Below are positions 7,832 through 16,062 of a DNA stretch of 35,856 nucleotides, one piece after another. Position 1 is the first letter of the stretch. Every line of letters starts with the position of its first letter. Origin of the DNA: JAAELZ01 sp047639475 (lineage in GTDB: Bacteria; Pseudomonadota; Gammaproteobacteria; Arenicellales; Poriferihabitantaceae). The position numbers were made by a program, and so were the translations under genes. A model generated the notes under the pieces. It made no database searches, was not told the origin of the DNA, and saw nothing but the letters and a program-made list of their open reading frames with translations. The DNA lies in NCBI GenBank assembly GCA_047639475.1, contig JBLIOD010000026.1:1-35856 (forward strand), read 5' to 3'.

Positions 7832-8893
7832 TCACTTGCCCTTGGCATTAAACTCAACCATCCGAGTAATCGAACGCGCTGCCTTAGTGCGAACATCTTC
7901 ATCTACCAGGATTTCATTCTGGCCGGTAAGCAAAACGTTGTTCAAGCGTTGCAAATCATTCATCTTCATCCAAGGGCACTCTGCGCAACTTTCGCAAGTG
8001 GCTCCTTCGCCCGCGGTGGGTGCAGGGATGAACTTTTTATTTGGAGCAACTTGGCTCATTCGGTGAAAGATACCTTGCTCGGTTGCGACAATAAAAGTAT
8101 CGGCATCCAAATCACGAGCTGCATTGATGATTTGAGTTGTTGAGCCAACCACATCTGCAAGTTCAATAACGGGGCCTGGAGACTCAGGGTGGACCAATAC
8201 TTTGGCGTCCGGTATGGCTTTCATTAATGCTTCTAACGCCACGGCTTTGAAATCTTCATGCACTATGCAAGAGCCTTCCCACATCACCATGTCAGCGCCG
8301 GTCATTTTCTGCACATAGCCGCCCAAGAACTTGTCAGGCGCCCATAAAATCTTCTCGCCTTTTTCGCTTAAGTGTTTAACTAGGTCTAGTGCAATTGAAG
8401 AAGTGACCACCCAATCTGCACGCGCTTTAACATCGGCGCTGGTGTTGGCGTAGACGACCACGGTGCGATCAGGATGTTGGTCGCAAAAATGATTGAATTC
8501 TTCAATTGGGCAAGCCAAGTCGAGCGAGCACTCGGCATCAGTCTCGACCATTAGAATGCGCTTTTCGGGGCTTAATATCTTTGCAGTTTCACCCATGAAG
8601 CGCACGCCAGCAACAATCACGGTATCCGCATCACTGTTTAACCCAAAGCGTGCCATTTCTAGGGAGTCCCCTACGAAGCCGCCTGACTCTTCAGCAAGGT
8701 CTTGCAGTTCACTGTCAACATAGTAGTGAGCGACCAAAACGGCATTTTGGTCTTTTAGTAATGCCTTTATAGATATGATCAATTTGCTCTGTTGATCTTC
8801 ATTGAGTTGGACGCCACGTGCTTTCCCGGCGGCTGCGGCCAAGGCGCGAATTGATTCTTGATGTGAATCGGGGACAGAAATATTTAAACTCAT
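7832..8893 (-). CDS. nadA: Quinolinate synthase A
   Basis: The enzyme condenses iminoaspartate with dihydroxyacetone phosphate to quinolinate in de novo NAD synthesis, using a [4Fe-4S] cluster. At 353 residues it matches the usual length of the E. coli-type enzyme. The substrate-binding stretch VLVAHYYVDSELQDLAEE and the GGFVGDSLEMAR and GVRFMGETAKILSP motifs are present. Cysteines for the cluster appear in ECSLDLACP, in WEGSCIVHE and in the CESCAECPWM segment near the C-terminus. The start MSLNISVPD is preceded by AGAGGAACATC, giving a plausible ribosome-binding site. No nadB or nadC is visible nearby, so the gene appears to stand alone. Confidence 0.97.
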   Translation of the reverse strand: MSLNISVPDSHQESIRALAAAAGKARGVQLNEDQQSKLIISIKALLKDQNAVLVAHYYVDSELQDLAEESGGFVGDSLEMARFGLNSDADTVIVAGVRFMGETAKILSPEKRILMVETDAECSLDLACPIEEFNHFCDQHPDRTVVVYANTSADVKARADWVVTSSIALDLVKHLSEKGEKILWAPDKFLGGYVQKMTGADMVMWEGSCIVHEDFKAVALEALMKAIPDAKVLVHPESPGPVIELADVVGSTTQIINAARDLDADTFIVATEQGIFHRMSQVAPNKKFIPAPTAGEGATCESCAECPWMKMNDLQRLNNVLLTGQNEILVDEDVRTKAARSITRMVEFNAKGK

Positions 8894-9006
8894 GATGTTC
8901 CTCTATTGTTCAAGGTAAAGTTAGAGTGTGTTTCGATTGTAATATAGGGTTTTTTGCCCCAATTTCAATAATCGTTAACGGTCGATTGTTGTGTGGTGTG
9001 TCCTTA

Positions 9007-9603
9007 CTAAAAATTTATTTTGCTCTCAGTGCCGTCTCGTAATCGTTGAATGTTAGCGCTGTGTCGCCAGAACAATAAGCCAGCCAGTATCGCTGATACG
9101 ACTATGTAAGCTGGTTCGGGTTTAAATAGCGAAAACAGTATCGGTGTGGCGGCAGAAGCGACTAATGCGGATAGCGATGAGTATCGACTAACGACAGCGC
9201 AAGCTAACCAAATTAGCATGATAAAGCCCGATACCTTGAGACTGATGCCCAAGAAAATGCCGATTGCAGTGGCAACACCCTTGCCGCCCTTAAAGCCGAA
9301 AAATATTGGAAATAAATGGCCCAAGAAAGCACATAAAGCGACGATGGCAATCAATGTTGCATTGTTGGTGTAGGCGTCAGCGATTAGTACGGGAATGGTG
9401 CCTTTAATGATATCACCTGCTAGAGTCAGGGCGGCGGCCACTTTGTTGCCGGAACGCAATACGTTGGTGGCGCCCGGGTTGCCCGAGCCTGTCTGTCTCG
9501 GGTCGGCTAAACCCATCAACTTTGAAACAATAATAGCGCTGGATATAGAGCCGACTAAATACCCCATTAAAGGTAGGTAGATGAGTGAAAATATTTTGAT
9601 CAT
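9007..9603 (-). CDS. plsY: Glycerol-3-phosphate acyltransferase PlsY
   Basis: The inner-membrane enzyme transfers an acyl group from acyl-phosphate to glycerol-3-phosphate, the first step of phospholipid synthesis. The 198-residue protein has about five to six hydrophobic segments. The three conserved PlsY loops are visible: GSISSAIIVSKLMG, GSGNPGATNVLRSGNK, and FKGGKGVATAIG. It is transcribed away from folB and is separated from nadA by about 110 bp. The divergent folB-plsY pairing is common in gammaproteobacteria, here with a long palindrome between them. Confidence 0.96.
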   Translation of the reverse strand: MIKIFSLIYLPLMGYLVGSISSAIIVSKLMGLADPRQTGSGNPGATNVLRSGNKVAAALTLAGDIIKGTIPVLIADAYTNNATLIAIVALCAFLGHLFPIFFGFKGGKGVATAIGIFLGISLKVSGFIMLIWLACAVVSRYSSLSALVASAATPILFSLFKPEPAYIVVSAILAGLLFWRHSANIQRLRDGTESKINF

Positions 9604-9913
9604 TTAGACTAAACTGAGTGGTGTGTTTTAAACTTAATGCCTAATTCAGCGAAACGAGAAGTAGCTAACTACAAGGCGCGTTTCGCCATGAATGGTTATT
9701 CCCTTCATAAGATGCGCAACGCAATGGATGGCTGCTTATCGTCTCGCCCGAAGGGAATCCCATAAATCCCCCAATAATTCGTTGCATTCCTTATCAATGG
9801 AATAACCATAGATCGCAAACGGCGTCTTGTCTTGGAAAATTTGTGTGATTCTGATTTAACCATTAAGTTTAATACACTACACTAGAACCGAACTTTCTAT
9901 TTTACTTCACCGT
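9604..9913. other. Divergent intergenic region plsY/folB
   Basis: A gap of about 310 bp between divergent genes. Most of it is taken by the imperfect palindrome listed separately. Both genes' promoters should lie here; a possible folB promoter lies in the AT-rich stretch 9855-9900 (TTAACC ... TACACT), which is weak. No open reading frame is supported. Confidence 0.5.
9672..9829. repeat. Long imperfect palindromic element
   Basis: The left arm CAAGGCGCGTTTCGCC...ATGGTTATTCC (9672-9702) and the right arm GGAATAACCAT...GCAAACGGCGTCTTG (9799-9829) are inverted copies of each other, with 11 bp perfectly paired (ATGGTTATTCC/GGAATAACCAT) and inner partial pairing (ATGCGCAACG against CGTTGCAT). The whole, about 158 bp, could fold into one long hairpin. 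It looks like a chromosomal palindromic-unit or MITE-like repeat rather than an operator. No coding potential. Confidence 0.7.
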
Positions 9914-10267
9914 ATGGACATTATCTATCTTCATGATCTAGCGATTGATTGCGTGATTGGCGCTTGGGACTGGGAGCGTGAAATAACGCAGACTGTCTAT
10001 GTTGATTTAGACATGGCGTTTGACGTGTCGGTGCCAGGCCGTAGCGATGAATTGGAAGATACCCTCAGTTACAAAGACGTGTCCAAGTCGGTTAGCGAAT
10101 TGGTCATTGAGCGCAAATTCTTCTTGGTTGAAGCCATGGCAGAAGAAATTGCTGATCTGTTGCTCGGTGAGTTTTCGGTGCCTTGGTGCAGAGTGCGTAT
10201 AAACAAGCGTGGCGCGGTGAGTGATGCGAAAGACGTAGGTGTTATTATCGAACGCGGGTCGCGCTGA
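9914..10267 (+). CDS. folB: Dihydroneopterin aldolase
   Basis: The enzyme cleaves 7,8-dihydroneopterin to 6-hydroxymethyl-7,8-dihydropterin and glycolaldehyde in folate synthesis. Length, 117 residues, is standard. The sequence opens with MDIIYLHDLAIDCVIGAWDWE, in which the family Glu (of the IGxxxWE motif) is present, has DTLSYKDVSKSV in the middle, and ends with VRINKRGAVSDAKDVGVIIER, where the conserved catalytic Lys region sits. The stop TGA shares its A with the ATG of folK (TGATG), so the two are translationally coupled and act in consecutive steps. Confidence 0.95.
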   Translation: MDIIYLHDLAIDCVIGAWDWEREITQTVYVDLDMAFDVSVPGRSDELEDTLSYKDVSKSVSELVIERKFFLVEAMAEEIADLLLGEFSVPWCRVRINKRGAVSDAKDVGVIIERGSR

Positions 10268-10764
10268 TGCCAATAGTGGCAATGAGTCTCGGCAGTAATA
10301 TCGACCGGGAGAAAAATATTCGATTTGCAGTAAAGGAGTTAGAATCCCAATTCGGTGAAATTGTGGCCTCTCCGGTTTACTTGGCTCAAGCCGTTGGATT
10401 TGAAGGGCCGAGCTTTTACAATTTGGCAGTACTGCTTGAAACAGAGCTTCCAATGGAGTCGGTCATGGCAATCAATCACGCTATAGAGGCAGGAGCGGGG
10501 CGTCTGCGCGGAGAAAAATCTTACGGCAGTCGAACGTTAGATATCGACATTTTGTTATATGGGGAAGAAAGTTTTCGGGGGCAAGGTCGAAACATTCCCC
10601 GTGATGAAATTGAAAATGCGGCCTACGTTCTTAAGCCATTGTTAGATATTCTACCAGACGGTACACACCCTGTTTCCGGTGAGTTGTACGCCGATCTGTG
10701 GGCAGGTTTCGAACCGGTTGGGGATGGCCTGCAACAAACAGATTTTGACTTGAGGTTACTTTAA
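10267..10764 (+). CDS. folK: 2-amino-4-hydroxy-6-hydroxymethyldihydropteridine pyrophosphokinase
   Basis: HPPK transfers pyrophosphate from ATP to the FolB product, preparing it for condensation with p-aminobenzoate. The 165-residue protein opens with VAMSLGSNIDREKNI and has the HPPK signature GSRTLDIDILLYG near residue 95, with its two metal-binding Asp residues. The stop TAA overlaps the rsmG ATG by one base (TAATG). Its position after folB gives a two-step folate unit fused to the rsmG-par block. Confidence 0.95.
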   Translation: MPIVAMSLGSNIDREKNIRFAVKELESQFGEIVASPVYLAQAVGFEGPSFYNLAVLLETELPMESVMAINHAIEAGAGRLRGEKSYGSRTLDIDILLYGEESFRGQGRNIPRDEIENAAYVLKPLLDILPDGTHPVSGELYADLWAGFEPVGDGLQQTDFDLRLL

Positions 10765-11444
10765 TGGCATTTGATTTTTCACCTTTGTTGACGAAAGGCT
10801 TGCAGAAAATGGGCGTGGCGGCGAATGAGCAGCAAACACAGTATCTCCTTACCTTCTTGGATATGCTGGATAAGTCACGTAAGAAAATCAACTTGGTTTC
10901 AGTAGACGCACCAGAGCGATTGGTTAGCCATCACCTGTTAGATTCTTTCAGTGTGTTGCCTTATGTGGTCGGTGATAGGGTGCTGGATTTTGGTACCGGT
11001 GCGGGTTTTCCAGGGTTGCCGTTGGCTTGTGTGAATGCTAACAGGCACTATACTTTATTAGATAGTCGCTCACGCCGCATTGAGTTTTTGCAGTACGTCT
11101 GTCAAATCTCCGGTATCAGTAATGTGCAGTTATTGGCGATGCGTGTTCAGGGTTTGCTGGGCGAAGAAAAAAATGATGCAGTGAGTGGAGATTCAACGAC
11201 ACAAGGACAAACGAATTTTGATACCCTTGTGTCTCGCGCAGTGGCTTCTATGCAAGACCTATTAGATATGACCGCGCATTTACATCAACCGGGGTGCCGA
11301 TTCATTGCTATGAAAGGACAAAATCCGGAAGCAGAACTTGAAAATATTAGTGTTTCTCTGCCATACAATCTGCAGGTGAAGAGAATAAAGTTGCCGGATA
11401 GTGACGCGCAACGCCACTTAGTCATCATCGATTTTAATAAATGA
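10764..11444 (+). CDS. rsmG: 16S rRNA (guanine527-N7)-methyltransferase
   Basis: Also known as GidB, this SAM-dependent enzyme methylates G527 of 16S rRNA. The 226-residue protein shows the family N-terminus (QYLLTFLDMLDKSRKKINLV), the SHHLLDSF motif, and the SAM-binding motif VLDFGTGAGFPGLPLA near residue 75. A stretch around residues 137-150 (EEKNDAVSGDSTTQGQTN) looks like a non-conserved insert that explains the slightly greater length than the usual 205-215. The stop overlaps the parA start by 4 nt (ATGA). Confidence 0.95.
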   Translation: MAFDFSPLLTKGLQKMGVAANEQQTQYLLTFLDMLDKSRKKINLVSVDAPERLVSHHLLDSFSVLPYVVGDRVLDFGTGAGFPGLPLACVNANRHYTLLDSRSRRIEFLQYVCQISGISNVQLLAMRVQGLLGEEKNDAVSGDSTTQGQTNFDTLVSRAVASMQDLLDMTAHLHQPGCRFIAMKGQNPEAELENISVSLPYNLQVKRIKLPDSDAQRHLVIIDFNK

Positions 11445-12214
11445 CCGAAATTATTGCGGTAACCAACCAGAAAGGGGGCGTTGCCAAAACCACCACTGCC
11501 GTAAATTTAGCTGCTGCGTTTGCTAAACAAGGTAGCAGAACCTTGCTGGTGGACATAGATCCACAAGGCAATGCCAGCGTTAGCAGTGCGGTGAGTATTG
11601 GTAATTTAACCGCAGGCACTTATGAAGTGTTGCTGGGTGAATGCACTATTGAGGAAGCGATTACTCAGTCCGAAAGCGGTTACGACATTTTGCCGACGAA
11701 TCCGCATTTGGCTGGTGCGCAAGTAGAGTTGCTTGATCTAGAGCACCAAGATTTGCGATTAAAGCACGCTTTGGAATCAGTGCTAAATCAATACGATGTG
11801 GTGCTGATTGATACGCCGCCCTCGCTTAACGTGTTAACTATCAATGCCTTGGCTGCTTCAACGGGCGTGTTGATTCCTGTGCAGTGTGAGTATTTTGCGT
11901 TGGAAGGATTGAGTGGCCTCATTACCACCTTGGCGATGGTGAGAAAGTCATTGAATCCTCAGCTGGAAATAATCGGCGTGGTGCGCACTATGTATGATGG
12001 GCGTAATTCATTGACAGTTGAAGTGTCGCGTCAGTTAAACAAGCACTTTCAAGAGAAAGTATTTAAAATTTTGATACCAAGGAATATCCGTTTGGCTGAA
12101 GCGCCAAGTCATGGCGTCTCGGTACTTGATTATGATCCTAGCTGCAGAGGTGCAAAGGCTTATGTCGCGCTAGCAAATGAAATTAATGAAAGAAGGCAAA
12201 TTAGTCATGGCTAA
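11441..12214 (+). CDS. parA: Chromosome-partitioning ATPase ParA/Soj
   Basis: A deviant-Walker ATPase that works with ParB and parS sites in segregating the chromosome origin. The 257-residue protein begins directly with IIAVTNQKGGVAKTTTAVNL, the deviant Walker A with the signature lysine (KGGVAKTT). DIDPQGNAS (Walker A') and VVLIDTPPSLN (Walker B) follow, and LAEAPSHGVSVLDYDP near the C-terminus is typical of chromosomal ParA. No N-terminal helix-turn-helix is present, as expected for type Ib/chromosomal Soj. It overlaps parB by 8 nt. Confidence 0.97.
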   Translation: MTEIIAVTNQKGGVAKTTTAVNLAAAFAKQGSRTLLVDIDPQGNASVSSAVSIGNLTAGTYEVLLGECTIEEAITQSESGYDILPTNPHLAGAQVELLDLEHQDLRLKHALESVLNQYDVVLIDTPPSLNVLTINALAASTGVLIPVQCEYFALEGLSGLITTLAMVRKSLNPQLEIIGVVRTMYDGRNSLTVEVSRQLNKHFQEKVFKILIPRNIRLAEAPSHGVSVLDYDPSCRGAKAYVALANEINERRQISHG

Positions 12215-13115
12215 ACCCAAAAAAGCAAGATTAGGACGTGGCTTAGATGCCTTGCTGGGAGATTCTTCCACCATAAGTGATGCTCGGAATGAGTCAGCAG
12301 AGCAGACTGCTGCTCGCGGCAATGCAACTGATGTATTCAAAAACTTGCCAGTAGAGTATTTGCAGCGAGGGAAATACCAGCCACGTCACTTGATGGATGA
12401 AGATGCCCTGGCCGAATTGGCAGCATCTATCTCAGCTCAAGGGATCATGCAGCCGATTTTGGTGCGAGAAATAAAAGCAAAGGGGAAGCAAAAAAGTTAT
12501 GAAATCGTGGCGGGTGAGCGTCGCTGGCGTGCGGCGCAAATTGCCGGATTAGCGCAGGTGCCGGTTATCATTCGGCAAATTGAAGACGAAGTGGCGGTGG
12601 CTGCAGCCTTAATAGAGAATATTCAACGTGAAGATTTAAGTGCCTTAGAAGAAGCCAGAGGTATTGATCGCTTACTTAAAGAGTTTGGCGCCACCCATCA
12701 GCAGGCAGCGGACAGTATTGGTCGCTCACGAACGGCCGTAACTAACTTGTTACGCCTATTGTCGCTCTCGGCTGCGGTGCAAGATTTATTAGAGGAGAAG
12801 CAATTCGAAATGGGGCACGCCCGAGCTTTACTGGCTATTCCCGAAAATGAACAGTTGGCTGTGGCAAAAACCATTATCAAACAAAAGATGTCGGTGCGAC
12901 AAACCGAGCTATGGGTAAAGCAGCATTTAGAGAAAGAGCCTGCTAAAGTTAAACCTAAGACGGTTAATGCTGATATTTTAAAGTTGCAAGAGGACCTCTC
13001 AAATTCCTTAGGAGCGGCGGTGAGTGTGCAAGATAAGCAAGGTAAAGGTAAACTGGTGATTGGCTACCATTCATTGGAACAGTTAGACGGTATTATTGAT
13101 AAACTTAAAGCTTAA
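12207..13115 (+). CDS. parB: Chromosome-partitioning protein ParB/Spo0J
   Basis: A parS-binding CTP-dependent clamp that loads onto DNA near the origin. The start at 12207 (MAKPKKARLGRGLDALLGD) is chosen because GRGLDALLG is the conserved N-terminal ParA-interacting motif; an in-frame ATG 30 nt upstream is inside parA. About 302 residues. The CTP-binding/ParB-Srx region is marked by GKYQPR and by EIVAGERRWRAAQIAG. ALIENIQREDLSALEEA and the helix-turn-helix (HQQAADSIGRSRTAVTNLLR) follow. The C-terminal dimerisation region is normal. The parA stop lies inside its first codons (ATGGCTAA). I saw no parS-like 16-mer (TGTTTCACGTGAAACA type) in the window. Confidence 0.97.
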   Translation: MAKPKKARLGRGLDALLGDSSTISDARNESAEQTAARGNATDVFKNLPVEYLQRGKYQPRHLMDEDALAELAASISAQGIMQPILVREIKAKGKQKSYEIVAGERRWRAAQIAGLAQVPVIIRQIEDEVAVAAALIENIQREDLSALEEARGIDRLLKEFGATHQQAADSIGRSRTAVTNLLRLLSLSAAVQDLLEEKQFEMGHARALLAIPENEQLAVAKTIIKQKMSVRQTELWVKQHLEKEPAKVKPKTVNADILKLQEDLSNSLGAAVSVQDKQGKGKLVIGYHSLEQLDGIIDKLKA

Positions 13116-13217
13116 TCATTTAGGTCAAAATACTAGACCAATGTTCGCCAGCGAGTGTTTTTTTTAAGATATTGATAGAATCATCAGCTATTCGTCAGAA
13201 TTACTGCCATAAAAGCG

Positions 13218-13246
13218 TTGACCCTGTTGGCGCGTGTTTCTATAAT
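13218..13246 (+). promoter_or_regulatory. Sigma70-type promoter of the atp operon
   Basis: TTGACC (13218-13223) and TATAAT (13241-13246) are separated by exactly 17 bp. A start would fall near 13253, about 14 nt before the atpI ATG at 13267. This separates the ATP synthase genes from parB and is the best-formed promoter in the window. Confidence 0.75.
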
Positions 13247-13266
13247 CGCCACCCCATTTGTTTGGC

Positions 13267-13632
13267 ATGAACGATCGTTTAACACGCTGCTTTAAGCAAG
13301 TTATGATCGCGCAAGGCTTACTGGGGTTTTTCGTCGCATTGCTTTGCTGGCTTTTTTCAAGTGAAGTAATGGCGCTTAGCGTTGCCTTTGGCGCGTCTAT
13401 TGCGTTGTTTAATACCGCGTTGTCTAAACGAAGCGTGCGAAAATCAAGCGAACTTGCATATAGTAGCTTAGGCGCTAGTATGGTGCCAATTTATGTTGGT
13501 TGGCTGCAGCGCTTATTGATATTTTGTGTGGCAATAGTGCTGGGGTTAAACACTTTTGGATTGTTGCCCATTGGCTTTGTAGGTGGTTTTGCGATTTCGC
13601 AGATCGGTTACTTTGCTTGTAAGATGAAGTAA
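13267..13632 (+). CDS. atpI: ATP synthase subunit I
   Basis: A small inner-membrane protein, not part of the finished enzyme, that assists c-ring assembly in some bacteria. About 121 residues with four hydrophobic segments, including MIAQGLLGFFVALLCWLF near the start and GLLPIGFVGGFAISQIGYF at the end, the latter being typical. ATG 13267 is preferred over TTG 13258, which would leave almost no leader after the predicted transcription start. There is no obvious ribosome-binding site for either, so translation may be weak. It is the first gene of the atp operon. Confidence 0.85.
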   Translation: MNDRLTRCFKQVMIAQGLLGFFVALLCWLFSSEVMALSVAFGASIALFNTALSKRSVRKSSELAYSSLGASMVPIYVGWLQRLLIFCVAIVLGLNTFGLLPIGFVGGFAISQIGYFACKMK

Positions 13633-13724
13633 AATCGCTGAGCGCGGTGCTCAAGTGAACTAAATTTAGTGTCGTCCTTCGTGTTTAGGTCGATGTGTTA
13701 AGGCTTTTAACATTTAATATACCT

Positions 13725-14594
13725 ATGTCTTCTGGAGAAACATTAACAACTAAAGGATATATATCACATCACTTGACGAACCTAACTTATGGTCGTCACG
13801 CTGATGGTAGTTGGGGTATTGCTCACAGCATAGACGAAATCAAGGAAATGGGCTTTATGGCCATTCACTTAGATACCATGTTTTGGTCTTTCTTGATGGG
13901 CGCGATCTTTTTGTTGGTGTTCAAGCGCGTAGCAGACACCGTGGTTGCTGGCGTGCCAGGTGGATTGCAAGGATTCGTCGAAATGGTGATCGAGTTCATT
14001 GATGAGAACGTACGTACTTCATTCACCGGTAAGAATGATCTGGTCGCGCCACTGGCGTTGACTTTGTTCTGCTGGATATTCTTGATGAACTTCATGGATT
14101 TGATTCCAGTTGATTTGATTCCCTATTTTGCTGAGCACGTGTTGGGTATTCCCTACATGAAGGTGGTGCCAAGCACCGACCCGAACGCCACGTTTGCCAT
14201 GGCGATCGGTGTATTCCTTATGACTTTGTACTACAGCATCAAAATTAAAGGCGTCGGTGGTTTTGCTAAAGAGCTGACCATGATGCCGTTTGAAGCCAAG
14301 AACCCTGTTTTGAAAGTGCTATTCATTCCCGTTAATTTTCTACTGGAAGGGGTATCACTCATTGCCAAACCGATTTCGCACTCGCTGCGTTTGTTCGGTA
14401 ACATGTATGCGGGTGAGGTTATCTTCATTTTGATCGCTATCATGTTTTCAGGCGGCCTATCTGCGCTTGCCATTGCGGGCGGCGGATTACAGTTTGTTTG
14501 GGCAGTATTCCATATCTTAATCATTACCCTTCAGGCCTTCATCTTTATGGTGTTGACTATTGTGTACCTTGATATGGCGCACTCGCACCACTAA
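13725..14594 (+). CDS. atpB: F1Fo ATP synthase subunit a
   Basis: The Fo stator subunit that forms the two proton half-channels next to the c-ring. With ATG 13725 (MSSGETLTTKGYISHHLTNL) the protein has about 289 residues; a GTG 30 nt upstream is possible but adds nothing conserved. The essential Arg is in SHSLRLFGNMYAGEV, and LQAFIFMVLTIVYLDMAHSHH closes the protein as in E. coli AtpB. LPYFAEHVLGIPYMKVVPSTD is a clear match to gammaproteobacterial subunit a. The gene follows atpI by about 90 bp. Confidence 0.97.
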   Translation: MSSGETLTTKGYISHHLTNLTYGRHADGSWGIAHSIDEIKEMGFMAIHLDTMFWSFLMGAIFLLVFKRVADTVVAGVPGGLQGFVEMVIEFIDENVRTSFTGKNDLVAPLALTLFCWIFLMNFMDLIPVDLIPYFAEHVLGIPYMKVVPSTDPNATFAMAIGVFLMTLYYSIKIKGVGGFAKELTMMPFEAKNPVLKVLFIPVNFLLEGVSLIAKPISHSLRLFGNMYAGEVIFILIAIMFSGGLSALAIAGGGLQFVWAVFHILIITLQAFIFMVLTIVYLDMAHSHH

Positions 14595-14685
14595 TAGGCA
14601 TTTATATAATTACCCTATATAAACGCACGAAAGACTTTAACTTTACTTTTATTATTAACATTTAAATTCAATACCGGAGATTAAA

Positions 14686-14916
14686 ATGGAAACAGGTTTA
14701 CTATATATCGCAGGCGCTCTAATGATGGGCTTAGGTGCAATCGGCGCGGCCGTAGGCATTGGCATGTTAGGTGGTCGCTTTTTAGAAGGCGCTGCTCGTC
14801 AACCAGAGCTACTTCCTATGCTACGCACTCAGTTTTTCATCGTTATGGGTCTTGTAGACGCGGTACCGATGATCGCTGTTGGTGTTGCTATGTATGTATT
14901 ATTTGCCGTAGCTTAA
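14686..14916 (+). CDS. atpE: F1Fo ATP synthase subunit c
   Basis: The ring-forming proteolipid, 76 residues, two transmembrane helices joined by the polar loop RQPE (about residues 39-41). The proton-carrying carboxylate is Asp58 in MGLVDAVPMIAVGV. The glycine-rich first helix (GALMMGLGAIGAAVGIGMLG) is standard. The residues around Asp58 resemble proton-coupled rather than sodium-coupled c subunits. A good ribosome-binding sequence (CCGGAG) precedes the start, in keeping with the high copy number needed. Confidence 0.97.
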   Translation: METGLLYIAGALMMGLGAIGAAVGIGMLGGRFLEGAARQPELLPMLRTQFFIVMGLVDAVPMIAVGVAMYVLFAVA

Positions 14917-14980
14917 TTCTTTAAGTCTTGCCCTCGGTTTCGGCTGTGGGCTTGTGATTTAAAACTAAACAGGGTGACAA

Positions 14981-15451
14981 ATGAACATTAACGCAACTCT
15001 CATAGGCCAACTGATCACTTTCGTGTTCTTTGTTTGGTTTAGTAAGAAGTATGTTTGGACGCCAATCATCAATGCGCTAGCAGAACGTCGTACCACCATC
15101 GCTGATGGTTTGGCGGCGGCTGATAAAGGCCAGGCTGCACAAGCAGAAGGCGAGAAAGCAGCTGCAAAGCTCGTTGAAGAAGCTAAAGGCCAAGCAGGCG
15201 AGATCATGAACAAAGCTGAAAAGCGTGGTTCAGAGATTGTTGATGAGGCTAAGGTGACGGCGAAGACTGAAGGCGATCGTATCGTGGTTGCTGCTCGTGC
15301 AGAGATCGATACCGAAGTAAGCAAAGCCAAAGAAGGTTTGCGTGCACAGGTTAGCGAATTAGCTGTAGCGGGTGCCAAGCAGATTCTGAAACGCGAAGTT
15401 GATGCAAAATCACATGCTGATTTGCTAGACGATTTAGCGGCTAAGCTATAA
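14981..15451 (+). CDS. atpF: F1Fo ATP synthase subunit b
   Basis: The peripheral-stalk subunit, 156 residues, as in E. coli. One N-terminal membrane helix (NATLIGQLITFVFFVWFSKK) is followed by the conserved KYVWTPI and a long Ala/Lys/Glu-rich coiled coil that reaches subunit delta at the top of F1. Start at ATG 14981 with AGGGTGAC just upstream. Confidence 0.96.
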   Translation: MNINATLIGQLITFVFFVWFSKKYVWTPIINALAERRTTIADGLAAADKGQAAQAEGEKAAAKLVEEAKGQAGEIMNKAEKRGSEIVDEAKVTAKTEGDRIVVAARAEIDTEVSKAKEGLRAQVSELAVAGAKQILKREVDAKSHADLLDDLAAKL

Positions 15452-15470
15452 TTAAGACTAGGAACTCCAA

Positions 15471-16007
15471 ATGTCAGATTTAAGCCACATCGCTAGACCT
15501 TATGCCAAAGCTGTATTTGATTTGGCACGTGATGCTGAAGATTACGCCACGTGGACAGATCAGCTTGAGCTCTTAGCGGCTATTGGTGCTAATGCTGAAC
15601 TAAGCGACGCTTTGCAAAACCCAGCCATCTCCAAGCAACAGCAAATTGAGCTGTTTGTTGCGGTAGGTGGCGGAAAATTAAATGCAGAAGGCGAAAATTT
15701 GGTTAAATTATTAGCGCAGAATGACCGATTGAACGTTTTAGCTGAGATCAACGAGCAGTTTGTTGAGCTACGCGACGAAGCAGAACAGGTAATCGAAGCA
15801 CAGTTGGTCACTGCCATTAAGATAAACGCCAAGCAAAAGTCCTCATTTGAAGCAGCTTTGTCTAAGCGCTTAGGTAAAAAAATTAAGCTAGAAACGTCAG
15901 TCGATGAAAATATCATTGGCGGCGCGGTGGTTCGCGCAGGAGATTGGGTCGTTGATGGCTCAGTGAAAGCGCAATTACAAAATTTGGTTGGCGCAATTAG
16001 CGCTTAA
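15471..16007 (+). CDS. atpH: F1Fo ATP synthase subunit delta
   Basis: The 178-residue delta subunit links F1 to the b-subunit stalk. The N-terminus HIARPYAKAVFDLARD and the C-terminal signature VDENIIGGAVVRAGDWVVDGSVKAQL are diagnostic for the OSCP/delta family. Ribosome-binding site AGGAAC lies upstream. It is 19 nt after atpF. Confidence 0.96.
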   Translation: MSDLSHIARPYAKAVFDLARDAEDYATWTDQLELLAAIGANAELSDALQNPAISKQQQIELFVAVGGGKLNAEGENLVKLLAQNDRLNVLAEINEQFVELRDEAEQVIEAQLVTAIKINAKQKSSFEAALSKRLGKKIKLETSVDENIIGGAVVRAGDWVVDGSVKAQLQNLVGAISA

Positions 16008-16062
16008 AGATCGACTAGATCAAGCCGACACGAACGAATATTATTTTTAGGAAATAGAAGAT

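Noticed and set aside
10007..10453. 148-codon minus-strand frame across folB/folK
   Set aside because: It overlaps two well-supported genes on the other strand and has no recognisable domain.
11441..13115. parS-like site in or near parAB
   Set aside because: I scanned for TGTTTCACGTGAAACA-like 16-mers by eye and saw none; CACGTG at 35787 lies inside tuf and lacks the flanks.
13865..14524. Antisense frames across atpB and other atp genes
   Set aside because: They lie opposite strongly conserved genes and show no independent motif; shadows of codon usage.
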